A DNA stretch of 64,000 nt from Ferranicluibacter quercicola (GTDB lineage Bacteria > Pseudomonadota > Alphaproteobacteria > Rhizobiales > Rhizobiaceae): contig NZ_JAJOZR010000005.1 of the NCBI RefSeq assembly GCF_021168455.1, positions 282,871 through 346,870 on the forward strand. The letters are read 5' to 3'. The position numbers were made by a program, and so were the translations under genes. The notes under the pieces are model-generated. The model saw nothing but the letters and a program-made list of their open reading frames with translations. It searched no databases and was not told the DNA's origin. This document shows, piece after piece, positions 42,437 through 50,725 of the stretch. The first letter of the stretch is position 1. The number at the start of each line of letters is the position of its first letter.

Positions 42437-42604
42437 GAAAAACCCTCTCTGCCGCGCCGGGCATCTCCCCCACAAGGGGGAGAAGACTCGCGGCTCGCAC
42501 TCAGTATTAATCTGAGGCGTCCTTTTGTGGCATTGCGCCGCCAGCCCAGGATTTTCTCCCCCCTTGTGGGGGAGATGCCCGGCAGGGCAGAGAGGGTCTT
42601 TCTT
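42437..42604. repeat. REPIN-like inverted doublet, copy 2
   Basis: Inverted arms of about 50 bp, each with CCCTCTCTGCC, GCCGGGCATCTCCCCC and the hairpin CTCCCC-CACAA-GGGGAG. Arms are about 60 bp apart. Same architecture as 34856-35018, and the inner spacers share ACTCGCGG and GCCCAGG. Sits between convergent genes and may act as a bidirectional terminator. Confidence 0.85.
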
Positions 42605-42623
42605 TACCGACCCCCAAATACCG

Positions 42624-43751
42624 TCAAGCCGCCGTCATAGCCGCGGGTATCTCGAGGTTCCGCCAGTCCACCGTCCGCTCCAGCGCCTCGCCATTGGCCT
42701 CGAACAGATGGCAATCGGCCGCCATGATGCCGGTCGAGACGGGTTGTTCCACGGCGAGCGGTGCGGAACCGGGCAGGAGCACGCAATAGGGCGTGCCGTC
42801 CGTGAGGCTGGAATAGCCGACCGTGTTGATGCCGAGCCGCTCGATGACCGAGGGGATGATCGGGATGTTAAGGTCGCCGGGGGTCAGCATCGTGTGCTCG
42901 GGGCGGATGCCGAGCGTCAGGGGCTGGCCGACGAGATCGGCACGGCTGGCGACCGGAATCGTAACCGCCTGGCCCTGATATTCGACCGTGACGCCGGCGG
43001 GGCCGACGGCGGTGCAGGTGACCGGCACGAAATTCATCTTCGGATTGCCGATGAAGCCGGCGACGAAGAGGTTTTTCGGCTTGTGGTAGAGCTCCAGCGG
43101 CGCGCCGACCTGCGAGATATCGCCGGCATTCAGAACGACGATGCGGTCGGCCATGGTCATGGCTTCCACCTGGTCGTGCGTCACATAGATCATTGTCGCA
43201 TTGAGTTCGCGGTGAAGCTTGGCAAGCTCGATGCGCATATCGGCGCGCAGGGCCGCGTCGAGGTTCGACAGGGGCTCGTCGAACAGGAAGATCTTGGGCT
43301 CGCGCACGATGGCGCGCCCGATGGCGACACGCTGGCGCTGGCCGCCCGACAGCATGCCCGGCTTCTGCTGCAGACGCTGTTCGAGGTGCAGGATGCGCGC
43401 CGCGTTCTCGACCTTGGCCTTGAGCTTGCTCTCCTCCATCTTTTCAACGCGCAGCGGAAAGGCGATGTTCTCGAACACCGTCATATGCGGATAGAGCGCG
43501 TAGGACTGGAAGACCATGGCGATGCCGCGCTTGACCGGCGGCAGGTCGTTAACGCGCACGCCGTCGATGATGATATCGCCGCTCGAGGTGGAATCGAGCC
43601 CTGCGATCATGCGCAGGAGCGTGGACTTGCCGCAGCCGGACGGGCCGACGAAGACGACGAACTCGCCGTTGACGACCTCGAGCTGCACGCCCTTGAGCAC
43701 TTCGAAGTCGCCGTAGAACTTCTGCACCTTGTTGAGGAAGAGCTGTATCAC
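42624..43751 (-). CDS. Sugar ABC transporter ATPase, CUT1 (UgpC/MalK-like)
   Basis: 375 residues, GTG start behind GGAG. Walker A VGPSGCGKST, Q-loop VFQSYALYPH, signature LSGGQRQR, Walker B IFLFDEPLSNLD, H-loop VTHDQ, then a C-terminal TOBE/regulatory domain (about 240-375, with LGIRPEHTML). This is the UgpC/MalK/MsmK type that powers CUT1 importers. It is last of the operon 48113-42624, 141 bp after the binding-protein gene. Substrate probably a hexosamine or other sugar derivative, by context. Confidence 0.9.
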   Translation of the reverse strand: MIQLFLNKVQKFYGDFEVLKGVQLEVVNGEFVVFVGPSGCGKSTLLRMIAGLDSTSSGDIIIDGVRVNDLPPVKRGIAMVFQSYALYPHMTVFENIAFPLRVEKMEESKLKAKVENAARILHLEQRLQQKPGMLSGGQRQRVAIGRAIVREPKIFLFDEPLSNLDAALRADMRIELAKLHRELNATMIYVTHDQVEAMTMADRIVVLNAGDISQVGAPLELYHKPKNLFVAGFIGNPKMNFVPVTCTAVGPAGVTVEYQGQAVTIPVASRADLVGQPLTLGIRPEHTMLTPGDLNIPIIPSVIERLGINTVGYSSLTDGTPYCVLLPGSAPLAVEQPVSTGIMAADCHLFEANGEALERTVDWRNLEIPAAMTAA

Positions 43752-43892
43752 ATCGGTCTCCGGTCGCCGAAGCGGGCGGCGTTGGTCAGGAATAAACAAA
43801 GGGCGGCGGGTCGGCACAGAGGGACCAGACCCGCGCCCGGGAAGGTGCGGTCGCGGCGGCACAGACCGTCGCGACCGCAGGCAGGGACTGGC

Positions 43893-45134
43893 TTATTTGT
43901 ACTCTTCGATCGCGGCCGAAGCCTTCTTCAGAGCATCTGCCGGTTCGGCCTTGCCGGTCACGACCGACTGCACCATTTCGATGATGGCGTTCTGGAAGCC
44001 CTTGTAATCCTTGAACAGGGGCTCCGGACCACCGAAGGCGATGCCGTCGATGAACGGCTTCCACGACGGATCGGCCTTGACGAATTCGTCAACCTTGGCA
44101 GAAGGACGCAGCGGGGTGAGGCCAGCGCCGCCCTGCAGTTCGTATTCGCCCTGCGGGCCGGGCGACGTGATGAACTTGGCGAACTCGATCGCCTTTTCCT
44201 CGACGCCCGTGCCCTTGAAGACGGCCAGGCTGTCGGTGATCAGCAGCGTGCCTTCGCCCTTGGCCGAAGGGCCGAGCGGCAGCGGCGCGACGCCCCACTT
44301 CATGTTGGTCTTCTTGAGAAGCGCCGCGGCACCGGAGGCGGACTGGATCATGCCGGCCTTGCCGTCGAGGAAGATGGCGCGGATTTCGTTCTGCTCGTAG
44401 GCGGTCGCACCTTCGACGGAGTAGGGCGTGATGTCCTTGACGGCCTGCAGGGCGGCCAGAACTTCCGGGCTGTCCATGACGATCTTGTCGCCATCGATGA
44501 CCTTGCCGTTATTGGTGTAAACCCAGTGCATGAACTGGTGCATGGTGTTGTCGAAGGTCTTGGCCGGAAGGCCGTAACCGGCGATCCCGGTCTTTTCCTT
44601 GATCTGCTTGGCGAAGGCGATCTCTTCGGCCCAGGTCTTCGGCGGGGTTTCCGGGTCGAGGCCGGCTTTTTCAAAGAGCTCCTTGTTCCAGTAGAGCGCC
44701 TTGGTCGAGAAGGCGACCGGCACGCCCCACTGGTTGTCGTCGAAGGTGACCGTGTCGACGATGTTGGGGTAGTAGCTCTTCTTCTCGTCTTCCGTCATCG
44801 GCACAGGAACGATCAGGTCGTTCTCGGCGAATTCCTTCAGTGTGCGCGAGCCGACATAGGCCATGCCGACCGGGTTACCGGCAGCCGCCAGCGTCGTTGC
44901 CTTGTCCTGGCACTGCTCCCAGCCGACCAGTTCGGGCTTGACGGTCCAGCCGGCGTTCTTGCCTTCCCATTCCTTGATGTACTTCTCGTGGATCGGGTCG
45001 ATCTTGTCGCCGCAATAGATCCAGCTGATTTCCTGATCGGCAGCCTGTGCTGTCACAGCGGTGCCGAGCAGGCCGAGCGCGGTCGAGCCGAGCAGCGACA
45101 GGGCCAGCAGCCCGGTTTTGACGTGAAATGTCAT
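43893..45134 (-). CDS. Sugar ABC transporter substrate-binding protein, CUT1
   Basis: 413 residues. Signal peptide MTFHVKTGLLALSLLGSTALGLLGTAVTAQAA, cleaved near residue 32. The rest is the type 1 extracellular solute-binding fold: ISWIYCGDKIDPIHEKYIKEWEGKNAGWTVKPELVGWEQCQDKATTLAAAGNPVGMAYVGSRTLKEFAENDLIVPV and WGVPVAFSTKALYWNKELFEKAGLDPETPPKTWAE. The two cysteines at CGD and CQD could form a disulfide. It captures the sugar for the permease pair directly upstream (35-bp gap). The ligand is not identifiable from sequence. Confidence 0.9.
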   Translation of the reverse strand: MTFHVKTGLLALSLLGSTALGLLGTAVTAQAADQEISWIYCGDKIDPIHEKYIKEWEGKNAGWTVKPELVGWEQCQDKATTLAAAGNPVGMAYVGSRTLKEFAENDLIVPVPMTEDEKKSYYPNIVDTVTFDDNQWGVPVAFSTKALYWNKELFEKAGLDPETPPKTWAEEIAFAKQIKEKTGIAGYGLPAKTFDNTMHQFMHWVYTNNGKVIDGDKIVMDSPEVLAALQAVKDITPYSVEGATAYEQNEIRAIFLDGKAGMIQSASGAAALLKKTNMKWGVAPLPLGPSAKGEGTLLITDSLAVFKGTGVEEKAIEFAKFITSPGPQGEYELQGGAGLTPLRPSAKVDEFVKADPSWKPFIDGIAFGGPEPLFKDYKGFQNAIIEMVQSVVTGKAEPADALKKASAAIEEYK

Positions 45135-45169
45135 GTTTTATGCTCCCGTTTGGTCTCTGGTGGTTGGTC

Positions 45170-46030
45170 TTATTGTTTCACCGCGCCGGCGGTCAGGCCG
45201 CTGACGAGATAGCGTTGCAGGAAGAAGATGATGATCATGGCAGGCGCAATGCCGACGAAGCTCGCCGCCATGAGCTCGTTCCAGACGACTTCCTGACGTC
45301 CGAAATAGGCAAACAGCCCGACGGGCAATGGCGCATATTCGGACTTCGAATTGAAGGTGAGCGCGTAGATGAACTGCTGCGCGTAGGAGCCGATGAAGGT
45401 GGTGATGGCCACCACGACGATGCCGGGCATTGCGATCGGCAGGATGACGCGGCGCAGCGTGTAGAAATGGCTGGCGCCATCCACGAAAGCGGCTTCATCC
45501 AGCTCCTTGGGGATGCGCATCATGTATGTGCGCAGAAGCCAGATGGCCGTGGGGATGAGGAAGGCGACGCCAGGCACGATCATGGCGAAATAGGTGTTGA
45601 GAACGCCGAGCGAGCGCATCAGGCGGAAGAGCGGAATGAGCAGAACGGCGCCGGAGAACATATTGACGGCGAGGAAGGCGCCGAGGAGCTGGCCCGAGCC
45701 CTTGAACTCGAAACGGGCAAAGGCATAGGCCGCGGGCACCACGAGGATCAACACGACAATGGTGACGACGCTCGAGATGAACAGCGAGTTGAAGATGTAG
45801 CGCGCAAAGCCGGGAACGCTGACCCACATGGTGCGGTACGCCTCGAACGAGCCGTTTTCCGGAATGAAGCGATAGGGTGAGGAGAACAGCTGGCTCAGCG
45901 GCTTCAGTGACACCAGAAAGCCTTCGACGAAGGGCGCGAGCAGGAAGGTCAGGAAGACCAGGATGCCCGCATAGATCCCGACGATCTCATACCAGGTATA
46001 GCGGTTGATCAGGATGGACGGCTCTTTCAT
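45170..46030 (-). CDS. Carbohydrate ABC transporter permease (MalG-like)
   Basis: 286 residues, six hydrophobic segments. The EAA loop is ELDEAAFVDGASHFYTLRRVILPIAMPGIVVVAITTFIGSYAQQF, in the MalG/UgpE position. It overlaps the upstream permease gene by 4 bp. Confidence 0.9.
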   Translation of the reverse strand: MKEPSILINRYTWYEIVGIYAGILVFLTFLLAPFVEGFLVSLKPLSQLFSSPYRFIPENGSFEAYRTMWVSVPGFARYIFNSLFISSVVTIVVLILVVPAAYAFARFEFKGSGQLLGAFLAVNMFSGAVLLIPLFRLMRSLGVLNTYFAMIVPGVAFLIPTAIWLLRTYMMRIPKELDEAAFVDGASHFYTLRRVILPIAMPGIVVVAITTFIGSYAQQFIYALTFNSKSEYAPLPVGLFAYFGRQEVVWNELMAASFVGIAPAMIIIFFLQRYLVSGLTAGAVKQ

Positions 46031-46911
46031 CGCTTGTCTCCGGCGGAAAGGCGGCTGGTCATACGGAAGTAGAAGACGCAGAAGATCGACAGGAAGATGC
46101 AGATGAGAACCGCCCGCGCCGCGCCCTCCCCGTATTTGTTGGAGCCGATCGCCGTCCGGTAGGTGTCGATGATCATCGTCGTCGTCTCGCCGGTCGGCCC
46201 GCCGCGCGTGAGGATCCAGATGATGTCGAAGGAATTGAAGGTCGAGATGAGCGAGATCATCGACATCGTGATCATCGACGGTACGAGCAGCGGCAGGGTG
46301 ATGCGGCGGAAGCGGTAGAACCGGCCGGCACCATCGGTCCAGGCGGCCTCGTAGAGGTCCTGCGGGATCGATTGCATGGCCGCCAGCATATAGAGCGTGA
46401 CCATGGGAACGCCGATCCACACATCCGTGATGACCGTCGCCCAGAAGGCGGTGGAACCCTGCGCGAGAAAGGCGATCGGGCTGTCGGACAGGCCGAAGCG
46501 CTGGAGCAGGCCGGAAATCATGCCGAACTGGCCGTTATACATCCAGCCCCACATGAAGATGCCGATGGCCATGGGCACGATCCAGGGCGGCATGGTCAGC
46601 ACGCGGAAGAGCGCCCGGCCGGGCACGGCCGCATTCAGCATGGAGGCGCCGAACGTGCCGATGATCATCTTCAGCGACACCGAGAAGAACGTCCAGATGA
46701 AGGTGCGGATGATGACTTCGGCGAAGGTGGCGTTGAAGATCTTGCTGTAGTTGGCCCAGCCCACCCAGTTCGTCGTCTTCTTCAGGGATGCATCCGTGAA
46801 GGAGAGAATGAACGTATCCACCAGCGGATAGGCGACGATGACGGTGACGTAGAGAATGGCCGGCGCCATCAGGAGCCAGGCGAAGAGAACGGTGCTTCGT
46901 TTGGCGTCCAT
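46027..46911 (-). CDS. Carbohydrate ABC transporter permease (MalF-like)
   Basis: 294 residues, six hydrophobic segments with EAA loop DLYEAAWTDGAGRFYRFRRITLPLLVPSMITMSMISLISTFNSFDIIWILTRGGPTGETTTMIIDTYRTAI, the last part typical of MalF/UgpA-type permeases. It follows the Gfo/Idh/MocA gene by 11 bp. Confidence 0.9.
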   Translation of the reverse strand: MDAKRSTVLFAWLLMAPAILYVTVIVAYPLVDTFILSFTDASLKKTTNWVGWANYSKIFNATFAEVIIRTFIWTFFSVSLKMIIGTFGASMLNAAVPGRALFRVLTMPPWIVPMAIGIFMWGWMYNGQFGMISGLLQRFGLSDSPIAFLAQGSTAFWATVITDVWIGVPMVTLYMLAAMQSIPQDLYEAAWTDGAGRFYRFRRITLPLLVPSMITMSMISLISTFNSFDIIWILTRGGPTGETTTMIIDTYRTAIGSNKYGEGAARAVLICIFLSIFCVFYFRMTSRLSAGDKR

Positions 46912-46922
46912 GACCTATCCTC

Positions 46923-48113
46923 TCAAGCAGACTTGGTCTGCGGTGCGGATGACGCTGCCGTCGTGCCGTGCAGGCAGGCATCGTATTCGGCCCAGACCGG
47001 CGCGAGATCGACCACCTTGCGCGCAAACCGTGCCTCGTCCATCGCCAGCGCCAGAATGCCCGCCTCGATGGCGTTCAGCGCCGAAACCGGCAGCGCCTGC
47101 CCTTCCGTGACGAACTTGTAAACGTCTTCGGCCATCTGCTCGTCGGCACCATAATGATGCGACATCTCGGACGGTGCCTGATAGGTTTTGGCGACAACCT
47201 TCTCGTTGTTGCGCGCGCTGTGCACATCGAGATAGCCGCGCACGAAATCCCCTTCCGCCATGCCCTTGGAGCCGATGACGCAGAAGCGGCGGAACTGGTC
47301 CGGCACGTTCAGATTGGTGTGGAAGGTCATGGCGGCACCGTTCTCGTATTCCACGATCGCGGTCTGATAGTCGATCAGGTCGCCATCGCTGTCGAACACC
47401 TTGTCGGAGCCTTCCCAGCCGCTCGGCTTGCGGTGATAGACTTCCATGTCGTTGGCGCCTTCGTTGCGCGGGTCGTTGGCGGGAGTGAAGCTCTTGCGGC
47501 CGCCGAAGGAGGAGACGTAGCGCGGACGTGCGCCGACCACGCCATTGTAGAGGTCGAGGTCGTGGCAGCACTTTTCCAGCATGAAGCCACCGGCATAACG
47601 GCCATAGCGGCGCCAGTCGCGCATGAAGAAGGCGCCGTGATAGGGCTCGATATGCTCGGACGCCTCGATCGACACGATCTCGCCGAGCCGGCCTTCGGCC
47701 TGCGCCTGGCGCAAATCGCGATAGAGCGGTGAATAGCGCAGCACGAGGCCGACCAGCAGCCGGTCGTGGCCGTGGCGATGGAGAAGACGCGCGAGTTCGA
47801 GGCTTTCCTCGATGGTGACGACGATCGGCTTTTCGGTGAACACCGTCAGCCCGGCTTCGAGCCCGATGCGGATATGCTCGAGATGCAGATGGTTGGGAGA
47901 CCCGACCATCAGGAGGTCGAAGGTCTCCGCGGCGATCATTTCCTGCGGCGTCGCATAGGCCTTGCCGGCGGAAATGCCGGCCTCTTCGAGACCCGGCAGG
48001 CCGGCCGGAGCGGGATCGACGTGACCGACGATCTCGAAGGTCGGATCCATGTCTCTGAAAATACGGCCCAGATATCCCAGCCGAAACCCAAGCCCGATCA
48101 TCGCGACCTTCAT
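46923..48113 (-). CDS. Gfo/Idh/MocA family oxidoreductase
   Basis: 396 residues. An N-terminal Rossmann domain (MKVAMIGLGFRLGYLGRIFRDMD; dinucleotide loop GLGFRLG) is followed by VGSPNHLHLEHIRIGLEAGLTVFTEKPIVVT, with the family Glu-Lys-Pro motif, and a C-terminal alpha/beta domain carrying EKCCHDLDLYNGVVG (conserved His as acid/base). Such enzymes oxidise or reduce sugars and their derivatives, sometimes cleaving glycosides through 3-keto intermediates. It heads the CUT1 importer operon; two A/T-rich elements like the RpiR sites lie 26-110 bp upstream. Confidence 0.88.
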   Translation of the reverse strand: MKVAMIGLGFRLGYLGRIFRDMDPTFEIVGHVDPAPAGLPGLEEAGISAGKAYATPQEMIAAETFDLLMVGSPNHLHLEHIRIGLEAGLTVFTEKPIVVTIEESLELARLLHRHGHDRLLVGLVLRYSPLYRDLRQAQAEGRLGEIVSIEASEHIEPYHGAFFMRDWRRYGRYAGGFMLEKCCHDLDLYNGVVGARPRYVSSFGGRKSFTPANDPRNEGANDMEVYHRKPSGWEGSDKVFDSDGDLIDYQTAIVEYENGAAMTFHTNLNVPDQFRRFCVIGSKGMAEGDFVRGYLDVHSARNNEKVVAKTYQAPSEMSHHYGADEQMAEDVYKFVTEGQALPVSALNAIEAGILALAMDEARFARKVVDLAPVWAEYDACLHGTTAASSAPQTKSA

Positions 48114-48138
48114 CTCGGCCTGCTCCCCGTTTTTTCGT

Positions 48139-48149
48139 AATTTATTTTC
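48139..48149. promoter_or_regulatory. Putative RpiR binding site C
   Basis: AATTTATTTTC, one mismatch from sites A and B, 26 bp upstream of the sugar importer operon start codon. Confidence 0.4.
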
Positions 48150-48207
48150 GCAGCCTGTGTCAGATCAGCGAACTCGTCAACATAAAATCCGTCTTCGTGA
48201 ACAATCG

Positions 48208-48222
48208 TGAAATTCATTTTCA
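48208..48222. promoter_or_regulatory. Putative RpiR binding site D
   Basis: Inverted repeat TGAAA-N5-TTTCA (15 bp, perfect arms), about 95 bp upstream of the importer operon. It resembles sites A-C over AATTCATTTTC but with one base more in the centre. Confidence 0.4.
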
Positions 48223-48477
48223 TAAACGACCGAAACACGCTGCGACGCAGAAGCTCAAACCAGCCATCGCAGAACCCTGAAGCACTGTCGAACGACCCTT
48301 TCCTGAGATCGTTCGGCGGCATCGGCAGGCCCGCATCCCGCTGGAGCTCGCTCCTGAGATGGACAATACCAAAAACAGGCCAATCGTCCAGCCCTTCCGC
48401 AAGCGATTTTTAACGATTGCAATAATCCATTGAAATTAAACATTTTATAAATAGCTGCAACTTGTGGAGGAATTGTC

Positions 48478-48666
48478 ATGCCATTTGTGAATTGGTTTTT
48501 TTTGGTATTGCTGGGGCGAAAACTGGGGAGGTTCGGCTGTCGGCTGCGCATGGGGCAAAGCAGCAATGGACGGCTTAAAGGAAGAGGCCAGTCGGCCCCT
48601 GCCATGCGGCCTCGGGACGCAGGGCGCATGATCGACCACAAGGCACTTTCGCAGGCCGTGAATTAG
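48478..48666 (+). CDS. Possible small basic protein, 62 aa
   Basis: ORF with an excellent GGAGGAA site 6-7 bases before ATG, opening MPFVNWFFLVLLGRKLGRFG (short hydrophobic stretch) and continuing strongly basic and low in complexity. No family recognised. It may be a leader peptide or chance ORF upstream of the RTX gene, whose start is 45 bp downstream of its stop. Confidence 0.25.
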   Translation: MPFVNWFFLVLLGRKLGRFGCRLRMGQSSNGRLKGRGQSAPAMRPRDAGRMIDHKALSQAVN

Positions 48667-48680
48667 GAGTAAGTTGGATT

Positions 48681-48702
48681 CCGTTAACGTATACGTCAAC
48701 GG
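48681..48702. promoter_or_regulatory. 22-bp near-palindrome abutting the RTX gene ribosome-binding site
   Basis: Arms CCGTTAACGTA and TACGTCAACGG form a palindrome with one mismatched pair. The GGGAGGAG ribosome-binding site of the next gene begins at its last two bases. It could be an operator (size and symmetry fit LuxR- or TetR-type dimers) or a mRNA hairpin that affects translation. Confidence 0.5.
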
Positions 48703-48711
48703 GAGGAGCCG

Positions 48712-50508
48712 ATGGCAATATTCGACTACAAGGGAAGAGACGCGAGCGCAGAGGTGTCGGAGGCCTTCAACCTTGCGCGTTACGGACAATTGCGCGCGTT
48801 CGGAGCCTTGGGAGAGCTCGGAACGACGCTGACGGGAACGAGCGGCAACTTCGCGCCGCCGGCGGGCTGGCACGACCTGACGGCCGCGGATGTGGAGCTT
48901 CCGGGGGATGACGTCGACAGTTTCGGCTTCTTTCACGGATCCACCTCGCTCAGCGCACAGGTGAAGATCCTCGCCTATACCGGCACCAGCGGAAACATCG
49001 AGCGGCTCGGCATTTCCTTTGCCGGCACCAGCGATATCGGCGACCTGCCGGATTATCTGACGCTCGCCAAGGGCCAGTATCTCGATCAGTTCGTCTACGT
49101 CCTCGAGGCCGCCGCCCGCTTCGCCGCGGCCCACGGCCTGACCGGCGAGGACGTCGTCGTCACCGGCTACAGCCTCGGCGGCGGCGCGACCAACATCATG
49201 GCGGAACGTTCATCCGCCGTGGCCGACGGCTTCTACGACACCGCGAACTATTTCGGTTTCGATTCGCCGAACATCTACGACAACAGCGACAAGATCATGA
49301 ACTTCGGCGGCGAGAACGACCTCGTCTACCGCTCGCTGGGCACATCGACCGACAGCATCATCGAGGGCTTCACAGAAGCGCTCGTCCACAAGGACCGGGA
49401 GTTCGGCAGCTCGAACGACAACACGGTCCTCTTCAACGACTTCTATGCCAATCCGCTCTCGCCGTTCGGACCGACCAGCGTCTTCAACGTCGTCGGCGGC
49501 TGGAATTCGCATATCACCAACCTCTTCGCGGATGCCTTCGCGACGATGGCCCGGTCGAGCTTCGCTTCCATCATGGAAAAGGACAGCGCGATCGTCGTCT
49601 CGCAACTGAGCGATCTCCTGCGCCCCGTGACATGGGTGGAGGATGTAGCGCGCGATACCTCCAGTCATTTCGGGGCACCGGCCTTCATCCTCGGCTCCGA
49701 TCAGGCCGACCTGCTGCGTGACGGCAAGGCCAGCGACTTCCTCGAGGGCTTTGCCGGAAACGACCGCTTCAGCCTCTCCACCGGCAACGACACCGTGGCC
49801 GGCGGCGACGGCACCGATACCGTGCAGCTGGCCGGGGCGATCGGCAATTACGAGGCCATCCGCCTGTCGGACGGCACGCTCGTGATGCGGGGGCTGTCGG
49901 GACAGTACGGGCTGAAGGAAATGACGTCGGTCGAGCGGATCGAGTTCGGCTCGCTCGTCCCGACGACCTACACCGTCACGAACACCAAGCTCGATACGCT
50001 GCTGTTTGCCGACAAGACCTATGCCGCCCATGTCGAAGGCACGGCCGGTAACGACAACCTGGTCGGCACGGCGGGCGTCGACCGCATCTTCGGTCTAGCC
50101 GGCAACGACGTCATTCGCGGCGGCGCCGGCAACGACCTGCTGCATGGCGGCACCGGCAACGACCAGCTCTTCGGCGATGCCGGGGATGACGACCTGTACG
50201 GCGGCATCGGCAATGACGTATTGTCCGGCGGCGCGGGCAACGACCGCCTGTCCGGCGGGGTCGGCAGCGATGTGTTCGACTTCTCGAAGATCGCCTCTGG
50301 CCGCGACGTCATCACCGACTTCAACAAGGGTGTGGAGGGGCACGACACGCTTCTCTTCAGCGCCTCGCTCTTCAAGACGGCGGATGCGGCACTCTCGCAT
50401 TTCGTCCAGTCCGGTGCGGATGCAGTCCTGTCATGGCTCGGCGGCAGCGTCGTGCTGGCGGATACGAAGGTCGCCGATCTTCACCACGGCGATATTCTGA
50501 TCGTGTGA
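48712..50508 (+). CDS. RTX-type secreted lipase/esterase-like protein
   Basis: 598 residues. The N-terminal part is lipase-like: LTGEDVVVTGYSLGGGATNIMAE has the GxSxG nucleophile elbow with Ser154, and a GFDSPN block follows. Residues about 440-525 carry glycine/aspartate RTX nonapeptide repeats (GxxGNDxLxGGxGND type) that bind calcium, and the C-terminus ends in hydrophobic residues after DLHHGDILIV, as in type I secretion substrates. No N-terminal signal peptide. Export by an ABC type I system is expected, but none is nearby. Resembles family I.3 lipases/polyurethanase-like proteins. A strong hairpin terminates it. Confidence 0.85.
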   Translation: MAIFDYKGRDASAEVSEAFNLARYGQLRAFGALGELGTTLTGTSGNFAPPAGWHDLTAADVELPGDDVDSFGFFHGSTSLSAQVKILAYTGTSGNIERLGISFAGTSDIGDLPDYLTLAKGQYLDQFVYVLEAAARFAAAHGLTGEDVVVTGYSLGGGATNIMAERSSAVADGFYDTANYFGFDSPNIYDNSDKIMNFGGENDLVYRSLGTSTDSIIEGFTEALVHKDREFGSSNDNTVLFNDFYANPLSPFGPTSVFNVVGGWNSHITNLFADAFATMARSSFASIMEKDSAIVVSQLSDLLRPVTWVEDVARDTSSHFGAPAFILGSDQADLLRDGKASDFLEGFAGNDRFSLSTGNDTVAGGDGTDTVQLAGAIGNYEAIRLSDGTLVMRGLSGQYGLKEMTSVERIEFGSLVPTTYTVTNTKLDTLLFADKTYAAHVEGTAGNDNLVGTAGVDRIFGLAGNDVIRGGAGNDLLHGGTGNDQLFGDAGDDDLYGGIGNDVLSGGAGNDRLSGGVGSDVFDFSKIASGRDVITDFNKGVEGHDTLLFSASLFKTADAALSHFVQSGADAVLSWLGGSVVLADTKVADLHHGDILIV

Positions 50509-50557
50509 TCGGCGCTGTGACCGGAGCGTCATCGACGTCTCCCGGTTCGAAAAAAAA

Positions 50558-50605
50558 CAGGCGGCGGATCGTGTGCTCTCAAGGAGCGGCACGATCCGTC
50601 GCCTG
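50558..50605. terminator. Bidirectional terminator between the RTX and histidine kinase genes
   Basis: 16-bp stem (one G.T) CAGGCGGCGGATCGTG with its complement, 16-base loop. An A8 run before the stem gives a T-tract for leftward transcription. Confidence 0.75.
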
Positions 50606-50725
50606 CATCGTCTTTGCGGCATGACAGGCTGATGCCGGCCGTGCGTCAATCCCTCTGGCGGCTTTTGCCGGGCAAGACCTGCACCGCGCACTCCCGCATC
50701 GCGATGTAAGGGAGCCGCGGGCGGA

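Larger units (their letters stand above)
48114..48711. other. Intergenic region between the sugar importer operon and the RTX gene
   Basis: About 600 bp. The left part (48130-48225) holds two RpiR-like elements for the leftward operon. The part 48410-48460 is unusually AT-rich (TTATAAAT around 48450) and probably contains promoters. A 62-codon ORF with a strong ribosome-binding site occupies 48478-48666. A 22-bp near-palindrome lies directly before the RTX gene. Confidence 0.5.

Noticed and set aside
34856..42604. CRISPR array or IS from the repeated palindromes
   Set aside because: Only two inverted doublets 7.5 kb apart, no regular spacers, no transposase; better explained as REPIN-like elements.
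42525..45212. Open frame of 895 codons on the plus strand
   Set aside because: Antisense to the CUT1 ATPase and binding-protein genes, whose motifs are unambiguous; composition is typical of a shadow frame.
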